From Streptomyces sp. ISL-43 (GTDB lineage: Bacteria; Actinomycetota; Actinomycetes; Streptomycetales; Streptomycetaceae): 64,000 nucleotides of DNA. Both the position numbers and the translations under genes were made by a program. The stretch covers positions 124,001 to 188,000 of the forward strand of contig NZ_JAGGOT010000071.1 in the NCBI RefSeq assembly GCF_018614195.1. The letters run 5' to 3'. Position 1 is the first letter of the stretch; every line of letters starts with the position of its first letter. The notes beneath the pieces are model-generated. The model was not told the DNA's origin, did not search any database, and was given only the letters and a program-made list of their open reading frames with translations. Shown piece by piece: positions 1 to 7,579 of this stretch.

Positions 1-1433
1 GTGCCGGCGAGCGCGTCGGCCGCCCCCCGGCCCACGTCCACCGGCCGCTGCCGCTCGCGCACCGGCCAGAAGGCGCAGGGCAGGTTCAGGAAGGCGTTGG
101 TCCAGGTCTCGAAGGGGGCCGTGCGGGCCAGTTCGGTGTTGTCGCGGTCCCATGTCTCCCATTCACCGGGCCACGGCGCGTCGTTGCACAGGGTCGCCGT
201 GTAGACGGCCGTCGCGTTCTCGCCTTCGGCGGCCGCCGCCGGATCCGGGGCGGCGATCTCGACGAGCGGCCCCGGATCGCCGCGCAGGAAGGCCGCCAGC
301 GCGGCCGCCCGGTCCGGCCAGACCTCGTCGTAGTACGCGGCCCGCAGGTACGCGGAGTGCAGCTGCCCGGTGCCGACCACCCCGCCCGCCGGTTCGCGGG
401 CGAGCGCGGCCCGGACCCGGTCGTAGGCCGCCTGGACGGCGCCGGGGGTGTCGCCGAGCCCGTACACGCCGTGGTGGCGGGCCGCCCAGGCGCGGAAGTC
501 GGCCCAGCGGCGCTCGAAGCCGGGCGCCTGGGCGAGGTTGTCGCGGTACCAGACGTGCCGGGGATCGGGATCGACGGCCGAGTCGAAGACCATCCGGCGG
601 ACGCGGCCCGGGTAGAGCGTGGCGTAGACCGCGCCCAGGTAGGTGCCGTACGAGGCCCCCATGAAGCTCAGCTTCGGCTCGCCGAGCGCTGCGCGCAGCA
701 CGTGGAGGTCGCGGACGTTGTTCAGGGTCGTGTAGGAGCCGAGTCCGGCTCCGGACCGCCGCGCGCAGCCCCGGGCGTACTCCCGGGCGGCGGCGACGCG
801 CCGTTCCTTGTACGCCGGGTCCGGCTCGGCGGGCGGGGCCTGGGAGGGGGCGGCGGCGTACTGCGCCGGTTCCTGGCAGGACAGCGGGGGTCCGGAGCGG
901 CCGACCCCGCGCGGGGCGTAGCCGACGAGGTCGTAGGCGGCGGCGACGCGCCGCCACTCGGGCAGGCCGGCGACGAGCGGGAAGAACATCCCGTTCCCGC
1001 CGGGCCCGCCGGGGTTGTACACGAGCGCCCCCTGGCGCGCGGCCCCGCCGGCTCCGGTGGCGGCGACCCGGCTGACGGTGATCCCGATCTGCGCCCCGTC
1101 GGGCCGCGCGTAGTCGAGCGGTACTCGCAGCGTGGCGCACCGCACGTCCGGATCGAGCCCCTCGACGGCCGCGCAGGGCCCGAAGTCCAGGCCGTGCCCC
1201 GCGATCCGGCTGCCCGGGACCGCCTTGGCGGCGGCCGCCGCGCGCCGGGCGACGAGCTCGGCCCCGGCGGCCTCGGCGGCGGCCCCGGCGACCCCGGGGC
1301 CGGCCGCCGGGACGGCGGGCAGGGTCCGTGTGGCGGGCAGGGCTTGGGCGGGGGGCGGGACGGGTAGTGCCGGCAGGGAGGCGGTCAGCGCGAGGACCAG
1401 GGTGGCGCGGCGCGCGCGGCTCGTCCTGCGCAT
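1..1433 (-). CDS. Secreted tripeptidyl aminopeptidase, S33 family (C-terminus cut by window edge)
   Basis: An open minus-strand frame runs from an ATG at 1433 off the left edge. It begins with a basic, hydrophobic export signal (MRRTSRARRATLVLALTAS). The alpha/beta-hydrolase pattern follows: an oxyanion-region NPGGPGGNG near residue 120, and the nucleophile elbow GASYGTYLG near residue 230, whose serine is catalytic. This layout is that of Streptomyces extracellular tripeptidyl aminopeptidases, which remove tripeptides from exported proteins. The catalytic Asp and His would lie beyond the window. A GAGG ribosome site about 9 bases upstream supports the start. Strong family call; substrate is inferred. 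Confidence 0.85.
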   Translation of the reverse strand, partial: MRRTSRARRATLVLALTASLPALPVPPPAQALPATRTLPAVPAAGPGVAGAAAEAAGAELVARRAAAAAKAVPGSRIAGHGLDFGPCAAVEGLDPDVRCATLRVPLDYARPDGAQIGITVSRVAATGAGGAARQGALVYNPGGPGGNGMFFPLVAGLPEWRRVAAAYDLVGYAPRGVGRSGPPLSCQEPAQYAAAPSQAPPAEPDPAYKERRVAAAREYARGCARRSGAGLGSYTTLNNVRDLHVLRAALGEPKLSFMGASYGTYLGAVYATLYPGRVRRMVFDSAVDPDPRHVWYRDNLAQAPGFERRWADFRAWAARHHGVYGLGDTPGAVQAAYDRVRAALAREPAGGVVGTGQLHSAYLRAAYYDEVWPDRAAALAAFLRGDPGPLVEIAAPDPAAAAEGENATAVYTATLCNDAPWPGEWETWDRDNTELARTAPFETWTNAFLNLPCAFWPVRERQRPVDVGRGAADALAG

Positions 1434-1444
1434 GACGGGTCCTC

Positions 1445-1469
1445 ATCTCATCGGATGGTCCGATGAGAT
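1445..1469. promoter_or_regulatory. Perfect 11-bp inverted repeat beside the peptidase ribosome site
   Basis: ATCTCATCGGA (1445-1455) and TCCGATGAGAT (1459-1469) are perfect complements separated by TGG. The repeat ends one base from the GAGG ribosome site of the peptidase gene starting at 1433. It could be an operator, or an RNA hairpin that limits ribosome access. Confidence 0.5.
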
Positions 1470-1494
1470 CCGGCTGGCGGCCTTCTGTACAGGA

Positions 1495-1663
1495 TCACCG
1501 GCCGGTGTCGCGCTCGATGCCCCCGTTGCCGAGGAATCCGCCCCCGCCTGCCGTAAGGGCCGCCCGCACCTCGGGGTCCTCGACCGCGCGCGGCCCCCGC
1601 AGGGCCACCGGACGCGATCAGCGCACCTGCCCAGGCCAAGAGCAGGAACAGGACCCGGAACAT
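1495..1663 (-). pseudogene. Possible small membrane or secreted protein with a frameshift
   Basis: This is the only coding signal in the 315 bases between 1433 and 1749. A frame starting at 1663 opens with a hydrophobic stretch (MFRVLFLLLAWAGALIASGG). It then turns arginine-rich, while the neighbouring frame reads a normal-looking tail (RAVEDPEVRAALTAGGGG...) ending with TGA at 1495. Joining the two needs one frameshift near 1600. No clear ribosome site is visible. It may be a decayed gene, a sequencing error, or chance; I do not recognise a family. Confidence 0.3.
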
Positions 1664-1748
1664 GCCCGATTTCTACAAGGTGGGGAAGCCCGGGCGCATA
1701 GGGGTCTGCCGAGGTACGAGCAGCTCGTGACGGGCCCGTGATGGGGGG

Positions 1749-2804
1749 TCAGGAGCTGCTGCTGCAGCTGGAACCGGACGAACTGCTGCAACTCGAACTG
1801 CTGGAGCAGCTCGAACTGCTGCTCCCGCAGCTGCTGCCGGAGGACCCGCAGCTCGAACCCGAGGAGCCGCAGCTCGACCCCGAGGACCCGCAGCTCGAAC
1901 CCGATCCGCAGCCCGACCCGCCGGATCCGCCCGAGCCGCCGCCGTCGGATCCCGCGCACCAGACGACCGGGATCAACTCGGCCCCGGACCCCCAAGCGGC
2001 CTCCGAGCCGCCGGCACCCGCATGGGACTGGGCCGCGGCCAGCCGGGTACCGCGGGCCGCCGGCACCAGCTGCTCGCGCAGGTACGGGTCCCGCAGCCCG
2101 GCCAGCCCGAACAGCGAGGTCCGGACGTACGGGCTCTGGTCGGCCCGGTAGTGGGTGCGGATGTCGCGCAGCGCGGACATACCCGCCGGAGTGATCCGCT
2201 GCCGGGCGCGGGCGGCACCGGCGATGCCCATGACGATTCCGCCCAGCAGAACGGGAAACACCTCGACGACGAACGGCACCCGGACGGAGCCGTCTGCGAG
2301 CGCGAAGGCGATGAAGGAGAGCGGGATCGACAGCACCAGCGCCACCCCGCACACCACCGCCTGGACCACCCCCCAGCGCAGCCAGCCGCGCCGGCTGCCG
2401 GGCGCGGCGATCAGCCCGCGGGCCGCCAGCGCGTCCCCGGTCTCCTGGACGGCCGGATCCCGCATGGCGGCGTAGCGGATCTGGTAGAGCCAGCCCGACG
2501 GCGCACCCTGGTGGGCTTGGAGGACGGCCCGCTCGGCGGGATCCGTCGCCCGCACCCCGGGCCGCAGCTGGACGATGCCCGGTCCGCCGACCACCATGCG
2601 GCCGTCGCAGAGCAGGGCGACGAGCGCGGCGTCCACCACGGCGCCGGGCCCGCCCGCCATGAAGGCGGCCTCGGACAGGTCGTGCAGCCGGGGAGCGGGA
2701 CCGAGGGTGGAGGGCTGCGAGCGCCGCAGACCGCGCATGAAGCGGACGGTGGAGACGATGACGCCGATCCAGACGGCGACGGCGAGGAAGTCGAAGAAGG
2801 TCAT
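1749..2804 (-). CDS. TIGR04222-type membrane protein with Cys/Ser/Gly repeat tail
   Basis: 351 residues. One N-terminal membrane segment lies at about 4-22, a soluble part at about 25-140, and two more membrane segments at about 145-168 and 176-196. The last 65 residues are almost only Gly, Ser and Cys, with cysteines at 299, 305, 312, 319, 326, 333, 339 and 347. This is the architecture I recall for TIGR04222 proteins: a conserved N-terminal part plus a variable Gly/Cys/Ser tail. The start ATG overlaps the stop of the DUF692 gene as ATGA, so the two are translated together. The tail is a plausible substrate for that enzyme, like a membrane-anchored RiPP precursor; this is inference. Confidence 0.85.
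   Translation of the reverse strand: MTFFDFLAVAVWIGVIVSTVRFMRGLRRSQPSTLGPAPRLHDLSEAAFMAGGPGAVVDAALVALLCDGRMVVGGPGIVQLRPGVRATDPAERAVLQAHQGAPSGWLYQIRYAAMRDPAVQETGDALAARGLIAAPGSRRGWLRWGVVQAVVCGVALVLSIPLSFIAFALADGSVRVPFVVEVFPVLLGGIVMGIAGAARARQRITPAGMSALRDIRTHYRADQSPYVRTSLFGLAGLRDPYLREQLVPAARGTRLAAAQSHAGAGGSEAAWGSGAELIPVVWCAGSDGGGSGGSGGSGCGSGSSCGSSGSSCGSSGSSCGSSGSSCGSSSSSCSSSSSCSSSSGSSCSSSS
1840..1902. repeat. Three 21-bp coding tandem repeats in the Cys-rich tail
   Basis: On the plus strand GAGGACCCGCAGCTCGAACC plus C occurs at 1840-1860 and 1882-1902, with a two-mismatch copy at 1861-1881. More degenerate units extend towards 1765. On the minus strand each unit encodes Gly-Ser-Ser-Gly-Ser-Ser-Cys, so the DNA repeat produces the heptad cysteine spacing of the protein at 1749-2804. 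Confidence 0.8.
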
Positions 2805-4135
2805 GCCGCTCTCCCCGCCAGCGCACGGGCCCAGCGCACGATGCGGCGCGGCGGCCGCGCCCCGGCCCGGTCCTGCCACCAGAGCGTGAGCCGGCGGCGG
2901 GCGGCGGGATCGGCGGGCAGGTCCCGGATCAGCAGGTGCTCCGCGAAGTCCAGCGCGTCGCGCCGGTACCCCGAGGCCATGGGCCGGTGCCGGGCATAGC
3001 CGAGGAAGGCCTTGCGGTACGGCTCCTCCCCGCCCAGGATCGCGGGCAGTTCGGGGGCCAGCCGGGCCACGACCCCGGCCCGCTTGGCCGCGAGCGCCCG
3101 GGCCTGCACCCGTACGCGCTGCCGGTCGAACCCCTCGGGCACGGGCGTCCCGGCGACCAGCGCCGACAGCAGCGCGGCCTGCGCGATGCCGACCCGCGTC
3201 CGTGCCTTCTCCATCCCGCCGGCACTTTCAGCCCGCCCGGCGTGTGAGGACCGGGTCCGGGTGGAGCCCGGGGAAGGGAGGGAGGACGGGTCGGGGACGA
3301 GCCCCGCAGGGGCGCCCAGAACCCCCCGGATCGCCGTCAGCTCACCGGCCAGCTCCGCCTCCGGCGGGAAGTCGTCGTCCCGCTCCAGCAGTACCCCCGG
3401 TGGCTCCACCCGGGCCCGGAGCTCCGCAAGGACGTCCAGCACCACTCCCGGGACGGGGTGCGCGTGCGTGTCGTGCCACACCCCGTCCCGCTCCACGCCT
3501 CCGGCGACGTGCACGTACGCCAGCGCCTCCAGCGGGATCCCGTCCAGTACGGCCGCCGGGTCCTCCCCCCGGTTCACCCGGTTGGTGTGCAGGTTGGCCA
3601 CGTCGATCAGCAGCCGCACGCCCGTCCGCTCCACCAGCTCCGTCAGGAACTGTCCCTCCGTGAGCTCCTCCCCGGGCCACGACAGCAGCGCGGCGATGTT
3701 CTCCAGCGCGAGCGGCACGGGCAGGGCGTCCTGCGCGATCCGCACGTTCTCGCAGAGCACGTCCAGCGCGTCCCGCGTCCGCGCCACGGGCAGCAGGTGC
3801 CCGGCCTCGAGCGCCGGCGCCGCCCCCAGCGCGGAGGTCCGTACGAAGGCGATGTGCTCGGTGACGATCGGCGCCCCCAGCGCCACCGCCCGCTCGGCGA
3901 GCGCGGCCAGCTTCGCAGGGTCCGGCCGCTCCGCGCCGCCGAGTCCCAGCGAGACCCCGTGCGGCACGACGCGGACCTCCCGGTCGAGCAGCCGCAGCAG
4001 CGATTCCGGCAGGTGGCCGGGGCAGATGTTCTCGGCCACCACCTCGACCCAGTCCAGCCCCGGCAGGCCCTCCACCGCTTCCGCGATCTCCGGCCGCCAG
4101 CCGATGCCCACCCCCAGGTGTGCCATGGGCTTCAT
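2801..4135 (-). CDS. DUF692/MNIO-family iron oxidase with a fused C-terminal partner-like domain
   Basis: 444 residues. Residues 5-275 form a TIM-barrel DUF692 domain with likely metal ligands in PHGVSLG (H59), TEHIAF (E93, H94), LALENIA (E145), IDVANLHTN (D178, H183), YVHVAGG (H209), WHDTHAHPV (D222, H224, H226) and LLERDDD (E251). Characterised relatives (MbnB, TglH, ChrH) are multinuclear non-heme iron oxidases that rebuild cysteine side chains of ribosomal peptides. A Pro/Ser linker (about 278-305) leads to a helical domain (about 310-440) resembling the DUF2063/HvfC partner proteins normally encoded separately. A GAGGGG ribosome site sits close to the ATG at 4135; ATG at 4126 is an alternative. 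It is the first gene of the pair with the Cys-tail membrane protein. Confidence 0.85.
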   Translation of the reverse strand: MKPMAHLGVGIGWRPEIAEAVEGLPGLDWVEVVAENICPGHLPESLLRLLDREVRVVPHGVSLGLGGAERPDPAKLAALAERAVALGAPIVTEHIAFVRTSALGAAPALEAGHLLPVARTRDALDVLCENVRIAQDALPVPLALENIAALLSWPGEELTEGQFLTELVERTGVRLLIDVANLHTNRVNRGEDPAAVLDGIPLEALAYVHVAGGVERDGVWHDTHAHPVPGVVLDVLAELRARVEPPGVLLERDDDFPPEAELAGELTAIRGVLGAPAGLVPDPSSLPSPGSTRTRSSHAGRAESAGGMEKARTRVGIAQAALLSALVAGTPVPEGFDRQRVRVQARALAAKRAGVVARLAPELPAILGGEEPYRKAFLGYARHRPMASGYRRDALDFAEHLLIRDLPADPAARRRLTLWWQDRAGARPPRRIVRWARALAGRAA

Positions 4136-4208
4136 GTCCCCTCGCCCCCGCTCGTCGTCCGTGTGTCGATGTCATGGCCCCGCCGGAGTCGAGCCAACCG
4201 CCGAGAGG

Positions 4209-4236
4209 GACGTTCAGAGCAACATTTGAGGTTCCC
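4209..4236 (-). promoter_or_regulatory. Possible ECF-sigma promoter of the MNIO pair
   Basis: Read on the minus strand, GGGAAC (4236-4231) is followed after 18 bases by CGTC (4212-4209), about 75 bases before the MNIO start. This fits the general GGAAC/CGTC shape of ECF sigma promoters in Streptomyces. It was found by eye in GC-rich DNA, so it is weak evidence. Confidence 0.3.
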
Positions 4237-4295
4237 GGACGCCGGAGGCAGCCGAGGGCGGCGAAGGCTGGGGACGGTCGGGCCGGCGCGCCGGG

Positions 4296-5045
4296 CTACA
4301 GCCGCGCCCGCAGCGCGGGATGGTCCGCGACCACGGTGCACGAACCCGGCGCGATCTCCGTGAACCCCGCGTCCCGTACCACCGGCAGCCCGCTCCCGGA
4401 CAGCTCCGTCCACCGCTCGCGCGGGGCCGTCCGTACGGCCAGCCGGAAGCCGGAGTCGCGCCACGCGGCACGCTCCGCGCCGGTCAGCTCCCACCAGGCC
4501 AGCTGCGCCGCGTGCCCGGCCTGGGCCATGGCCTTGCCCGCTGACATGTCCAGGTCCGGGTTGAGCCACAGCACCGGCAGTCCGGCCTCGGCCGGAGCGA
4601 CCGGCCGCGGGTCGTCCAGGTCGGTGCCCGAGACCTGGAGCTTGGCCAGCTCCTTGGGCCAGCCGTCGAGCGGGACCGGCGGGAAGACCCGTACCTCCGA
4701 CACGTCACCGTGCACCGTGACACCCGGCAGCGTCCCGGCCTTGCGCCACTCCGCCCCGCGCGCCCGGCGGACCACCTTGCGGATCCGAGCGTCCTGCCAG
4801 TCCCGTACGGCCCCGGCCCACTCGCCCTCGCCGGCCGACCGCTCGTCCGTCAGCAGCACCAGCACCGCGCGGGCCGCCGTCTCCAGGGCGTCCGTCCGGG
4901 CCGGCGGCTCGGCCTTCTCGATCCGCACCACCAGCGGCAGCACGAACTGCGGCGCCTCGTCGCGGGCGATCCGCTCCGGCCGGAAGGGGCTGTCCGCCCC
5001 GACGGCGGGTACGGGGGTGTGCGCTTGCGTGTCCTCGGTGCTCAT
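4296..5045 (-). CDS. PTH2-fold peptidyl-tRNA hydrolase-like protein
   Basis: 249 residues from an ATG at 5045 (MSTEDTQAHT). The C-terminal part carries WLNPDLDMSAGKAMAQAGHAAQLAWWELTG in segments: DMSAGKAMAQAGHAA at about residue 167 is the conserved MS-GK-x3-Q-x2-HA signature of the Pth2 fold, which cleaves peptidyl-tRNA to recycle tRNA. The first 140 residues are an unassigned extension with a Trp/Arg-rich helix. Similar long proteins are common in Streptomyces, beside the normal bacterial Pth. Catalytic activity is inferred only. It lies on the same strand as the MNIO pair but 160 bases away, so probably not in one operon. Confidence 0.7.
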   Translation of the reverse strand: MSTEDTQAHTPVPAVGADSPFRPERIARDEAPQFVLPLVVRIEKAEPPARTDALETAARAVLVLLTDERSAGEGEWAGAVRDWQDARIRKVVRRARGAEWRKAGTLPGVTVHGDVSEVRVFPPVPLDGWPKELAKLQVSGTDLDDPRPVAPAEAGLPVLWLNPDLDMSAGKAMAQAGHAAQLAWWELTGAERAAWRDSGFRLAVRTAPRERWTELSGSGLPVVRDAGFTEIAPGSCTVVADHPALRARL

Positions 5046-5148
5046 CCGGCCGATTCTGCCAGCCCGCGCCGTCAGGGCGACGGGTGGAGGGCCCCGGCCG
5101 ACGGGGACCCCGGGCCTGCGGCGGCGGGGGCTGAGTACGCTCGTACCC

Positions 5149-5340
5149 ATGGACCCGATCGAGCAGGACACCTCCTACTGCCCCGCCCCCGCGGCCCCCG
5201 CCGGGCGGGTGGCCGGGCCGCCGTACGCCGACTGCGTGCAGTGCGGCAAGCCCACCGAGTACGGGGTCGCGACACCGGGCGTCGTGCTGTGCCCGGTGTG
5301 CGAATGGCAGGAAGCGCAGCGCACGGCCTGCTCGGGCTGA
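5149..5340 (+). CDS. 63-residue zinc-ribbon protein
   Basis: ATG at 5149 opens MDPIEQDTSY and the frame ends at 5340. Two knuckles, CVQC at 30-33 and CPVC at 48-51, are separated by 14 residues, the spacing of a rubredoxin-like zinc ribbon. An additional Cys11 and Cys61 lie outside. It is divergent from the PTH2-like gene with about 100 bases between starts. I recognise no specific function; small zinc ribbons of this type are widespread in Streptomyces. The start has no strong ribosome site, so it could be leaderless. Confidence 0.65.
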   Translation: MDPIEQDTSYCPAPAAPAGRVAGPPYADCVQCGKPTEYGVATPGVVLCPVCEWQEAQRTACSG

Positions 5341-5395
5341 GCCCGCGTCACGGGCCGCCCGCCGCCGTACCTTGCGCCGCGCGCCGTCGCCCGTG

Positions 5396-6343
5396 CTACT
5401 TCCCGATGAGCTCGGACACCTTGACGAACCGGTAGCCGCGCTTGCGCAGCTCCGGGACGATCTTCCGGATGGCCTCCTCGGTGACCGGGGCGGCGCTGCG
5501 CGTGCAGTGCATGACCACGACCGACCCCGGCTTCACCCCGGCCAGCACCTGCTCGGCCACCGCGTCGGGATCCTTCGCGAAGGCGTCCCCGCTGACCACG
5601 TCCCACTGGACGGCCGTGACCTTGGCCGTGGAGATCGCCCGCAGCGCCTGGTCGTCGTAGCAGCCGCCGGGGAAGCGGAAGTACGGGACGGTGTTGACGG
5701 CCCCCGCCTTGCGGAAGGCCTCGAAGGCCCGGTCCACGTCGGCGCGGGCGGCGGCCTCGTCGAGCGCGGGGAGCCCGTAGCAGGGGGACTTGAAGGCGTG
5801 GTGGCTGTACGAGTGGTTCGCGATCTCGAAGTTCGGATCGGTGCCGATGGACTTCGCCTGGTCTGGGTACTGCTCGGCCCAGCGGCCCGTCATGAAGACC
5901 GTCGAGGGTACCTTGAGCGTGCGCAGCGTGGAGATCAGCTGCGGGTTGTCGAAGTGCTCCCCGTCCGCCGCGCGCGGCCCCTGGTCGGAGGTCATGTCGG
6001 CGTCGAAGGTCAGCGCCACGGTCTTGTCGGTCCGCTGTTTCGCCCGGTCGAAGACGGGGGTCAGGCCGTTCGGGCCGGGCGCGATCGTCGGGGCCCTGCC
6101 GGGAGCGCCGGGCTGAGGGGTGGCGGGCTGCGGGGTGGCGGAGGCGCCGGGGGTTCCGGAGGGGCCCGCCGCGTCCGGGGAGCCGCTCTGTCCGGTCGCC
6201 GGCGCGGACGTGGAGGCCGAGGCTCCCATACGCGCCCGGCCGCCGGCGTCCGGCGTACCGGTGCCGCCCCCGCAGGCGGTGAGGGCGGCACTGAGAGCTG
6301 CCAGGGCCGCGACGGCGGCCGTTCTTCGCAGTGAGATGGTCAC
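5396..6343 (-). CDS. Lipoprotein polysaccharide deacetylase (NodB fold)
   Basis: 315 residues from a GTG at 6343. A signal peptide ends in a lipobox (LTAC, Cys near residue 24), so the protein is likely lipid-anchored outside the membrane. A Pro/Ala/Gly-rich linker reaches about residue 95. The NodB domain follows: motif 1 is TFDADMT (usual TFDDG; the second acid is shifted), motif 2 HSYSHH gives the metal histidines, motif 3 is RFPGGCYD, and VVMHC is the late histidine motif. Such enzymes remove acetyl groups from N-acetylated cell-wall or capsule sugars. An open frame continues upstream into the ppk2 remnant but has no role. The exact substrate is unknown. Confidence 0.85.
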   Translation of the reverse strand: MTISLRRTAAVAALAALSAALTACGGGTGTPDAGGRARMGASASTSAPATGQSGSPDAAGPSGTPGASATPQPATPQPGAPGRAPTIAPGPNGLTPVFDRAKQRTDKTVALTFDADMTSDQGPRAADGEHFDNPQLISTLRTLKVPSTVFMTGRWAEQYPDQAKSIGTDPNFEIANHSYSHHAFKSPCYGLPALDEAAARADVDRAFEAFRKAGAVNTVPYFRFPGGCYDDQALRAISTAKVTAVQWDVVSGDAFAKDPDAVAEQVLAGVKPGSVVVMHCTRSAAPVTEEAIRKIVPELRKRGYRFVKVSELIGK

Positions 6344-6360
6344 ATGGGCAAAATATATGA

Positions 6361-6934
6361 CTATGTGGCAAGTAGGCGTGCGCGGCACTCCTGGACGTCG
6401 AAGTCGGCCTCGGGGTACTGCGGCGCGATGCCTTCCAAGTGCTCCAGCAGCAGTTTGCTGATCGCCCAGTTGCGGTACCACTTGCGGTCCGAGGGGACGA
6501 CGTACCAGGGCGCGGCGTCCGAGGAGCAGCGCTCCAGGGCCAGCTCGTAGGCCTGCTGGTACGCGGGCCACGCGGCGCGCTCGTCGATGTCGCCCGCGTT
6601 GAACTTCCAGTGCTTGTCCGGGTTGTCGAGCCGCTCCAGGAGCCGCTTGCGCTGCTCCTCGTAGCTGATGTGGAGGAAGACCTTCAGCACGCTCACGCCG
6701 TCGTCGGCGAGGGACTTCTCGAACCGGTTGATCTGCGCGTAGCGGCGGCCCAGCTGACTGCGCGGCACCAGCTCGCGGACGCGGGCGATGAGGACGTCCT
6801 CGTAGTGCGAACGGTCGAAGATGCCGATCTCGCCCGGCTGGGGGAGCGCCTTCATGATGCGCCAGAGGAAGGGGTGGTTCTGCTCCTCGGGCGTGGGCTC
6901 CTTGAAGGCCTTGATCCGGCAGCCGGAGGGGTTG
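6361..6934 (-). pseudogene. ppk2: ppk2 remnant, C-terminal two thirds
   Basis: The minus-strand translation NPSGCRIKAFKEPTPEEQNH, then FLWRIMKALPQPGE, FDRSHYEDVL and on to the stop at 6361, is the C-terminal part of polyphosphate kinase 2, which uses polyphosphate to phosphorylate nucleotides. It includes the Walker B-like FDRSHYED but starts abruptly at 6934, where IS607-type DNA begins. The missing Walker A piece is at 9193-9238 and the N-terminus at 16092-16400. An ATG at 6855 could start a 164-residue fragment, but without the P-loop it would be inactive. Confidence 0.9.
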
Positions 6935-6952
6935 GGAGCTGTTGCTGTTTTG

Positions 6953-6970
6953 GTTCACTCTTGTGAGTGA
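6953..6970. promoter_or_regulatory. Subterminal palindrome of the IS607-type element
   Basis: TCACTC (6955-6960) and GAGTGA (6965-6970) are perfect complements around TTGT. The overlapping GTTCACT is repeated at the right end (9176-9182). Position and symmetry suggest a binding site for the TnpA MerR-like head; it could also serve as a tnpA operator. Confidence 0.4.
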
Positions 6971-7006
6971 TAGTGCGTTTTGGTGGGTGTCGTTACGGTT
7001 GTGTCC

Positions 7007-7579
7007 ATGAACCTCAAGGAGTGGGCGAAGGCGCAGGGTGTGCATCCGCAGACCGCGTATCGCTGGTTCCGTGAGGGGGTGTTGCCGGTACCGGCTCAGA
7101 GGGTCGGTCCGCGCACGATCCTGGTGAACCTGGAGGCCAACACCACGCTGGAAATCGTGGGTGGTCTCGGGCTGTACGCCCGTGTCTCCTCCCACGATCA
7201 GAAGGCGGATCTGGAACGCCAGGTCGCACGCTTGTCGTCGTGGGCCGCGAAGGCCGGGCACCGGGTGGTACGGGTGGAGGCCGAGACCGGTTCCGGCATG
7301 AACGGCTCCAGACCGAAGGCCCGCCGCCTACTGGCCGATCCGGACGTGACCACCGTAGTGGAGCACAAGGACCGGCTCGGCCGCATGAACATGGAACTGG
7401 TTGAAGCGGCTCTGTCCTCTTGTGGCCGCCGCCTCGTCGTGCTGGATGACGGTGAAGTCGAAGACGACCTCGTGCGGGACATGGTGGAGGTTCTGACATC
7501 ATTCTGCGCCCGCCTGTACGGGCGTCGCAGCGCGAAGGGCCGCGCAAGGAAGGCACTGGAGGCGGCCGGGAGTGGCTGA
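7007..7579 (+). CDS. tnpA: IS607-family TnpA, serine recombinase
   Basis: 190 residues from the ATG at 7007. Residues 1-45 are a MerR-like winged helix that binds the element ends (LKEWAKAQGVHPQTAYRWF). The resolvase catalytic domain follows: GLYARVSSHDQKADLERQ with catalytic Ser61, and the lower arginine motif in EHKDRLGRMN. Length and domain order are those of IS607 transposases, which recombine through circular intermediates. It overlaps tnpB by 8 bases, so the two are translationally coupled. It appears intact. Confidence 0.93.
   Translation: MNLKEWAKAQGVHPQTAYRWFREGVLPVPAQRVGPRTILVNLEANTTLEIVGGLGLYARVSSHDQKADLERQVARLSSWAAKAGHRVVRVEAETGSGMNGSRPKARRLLADPDVTTVVEHKDRLGRMNMELVEAALSSCGRRLVVLDDGEVEDDLVRDMVEVLTSFCARLYGRRSAKGRARKALEAAGSG

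Noticed and set aside
163..1446. Long arginine-rich frames on both strands over the peptidase gene
   Set aside because: They are shadows of the S33 peptidase frame, which carries GASYGTYLG and an export signal; such shadows are expected in very GC-rich DNA.
1738..2151. Plus-strand frame rich in Leu, Gln, Glu and Pro
   Set aside because: It is the antisense reading of the Ser/Cys/Gly repeat tail. The minus-strand frame continues into a conserved membrane protein coupled to the DUF692 gene.
5396..7261. A 621-residue frame that would fuse ppk2 DNA, IS DNA and the deacetylase
   Set aside because: The deacetylase has its own GTG start and lipoprotein signal at 6343; the upstream part is an accidental open frame.
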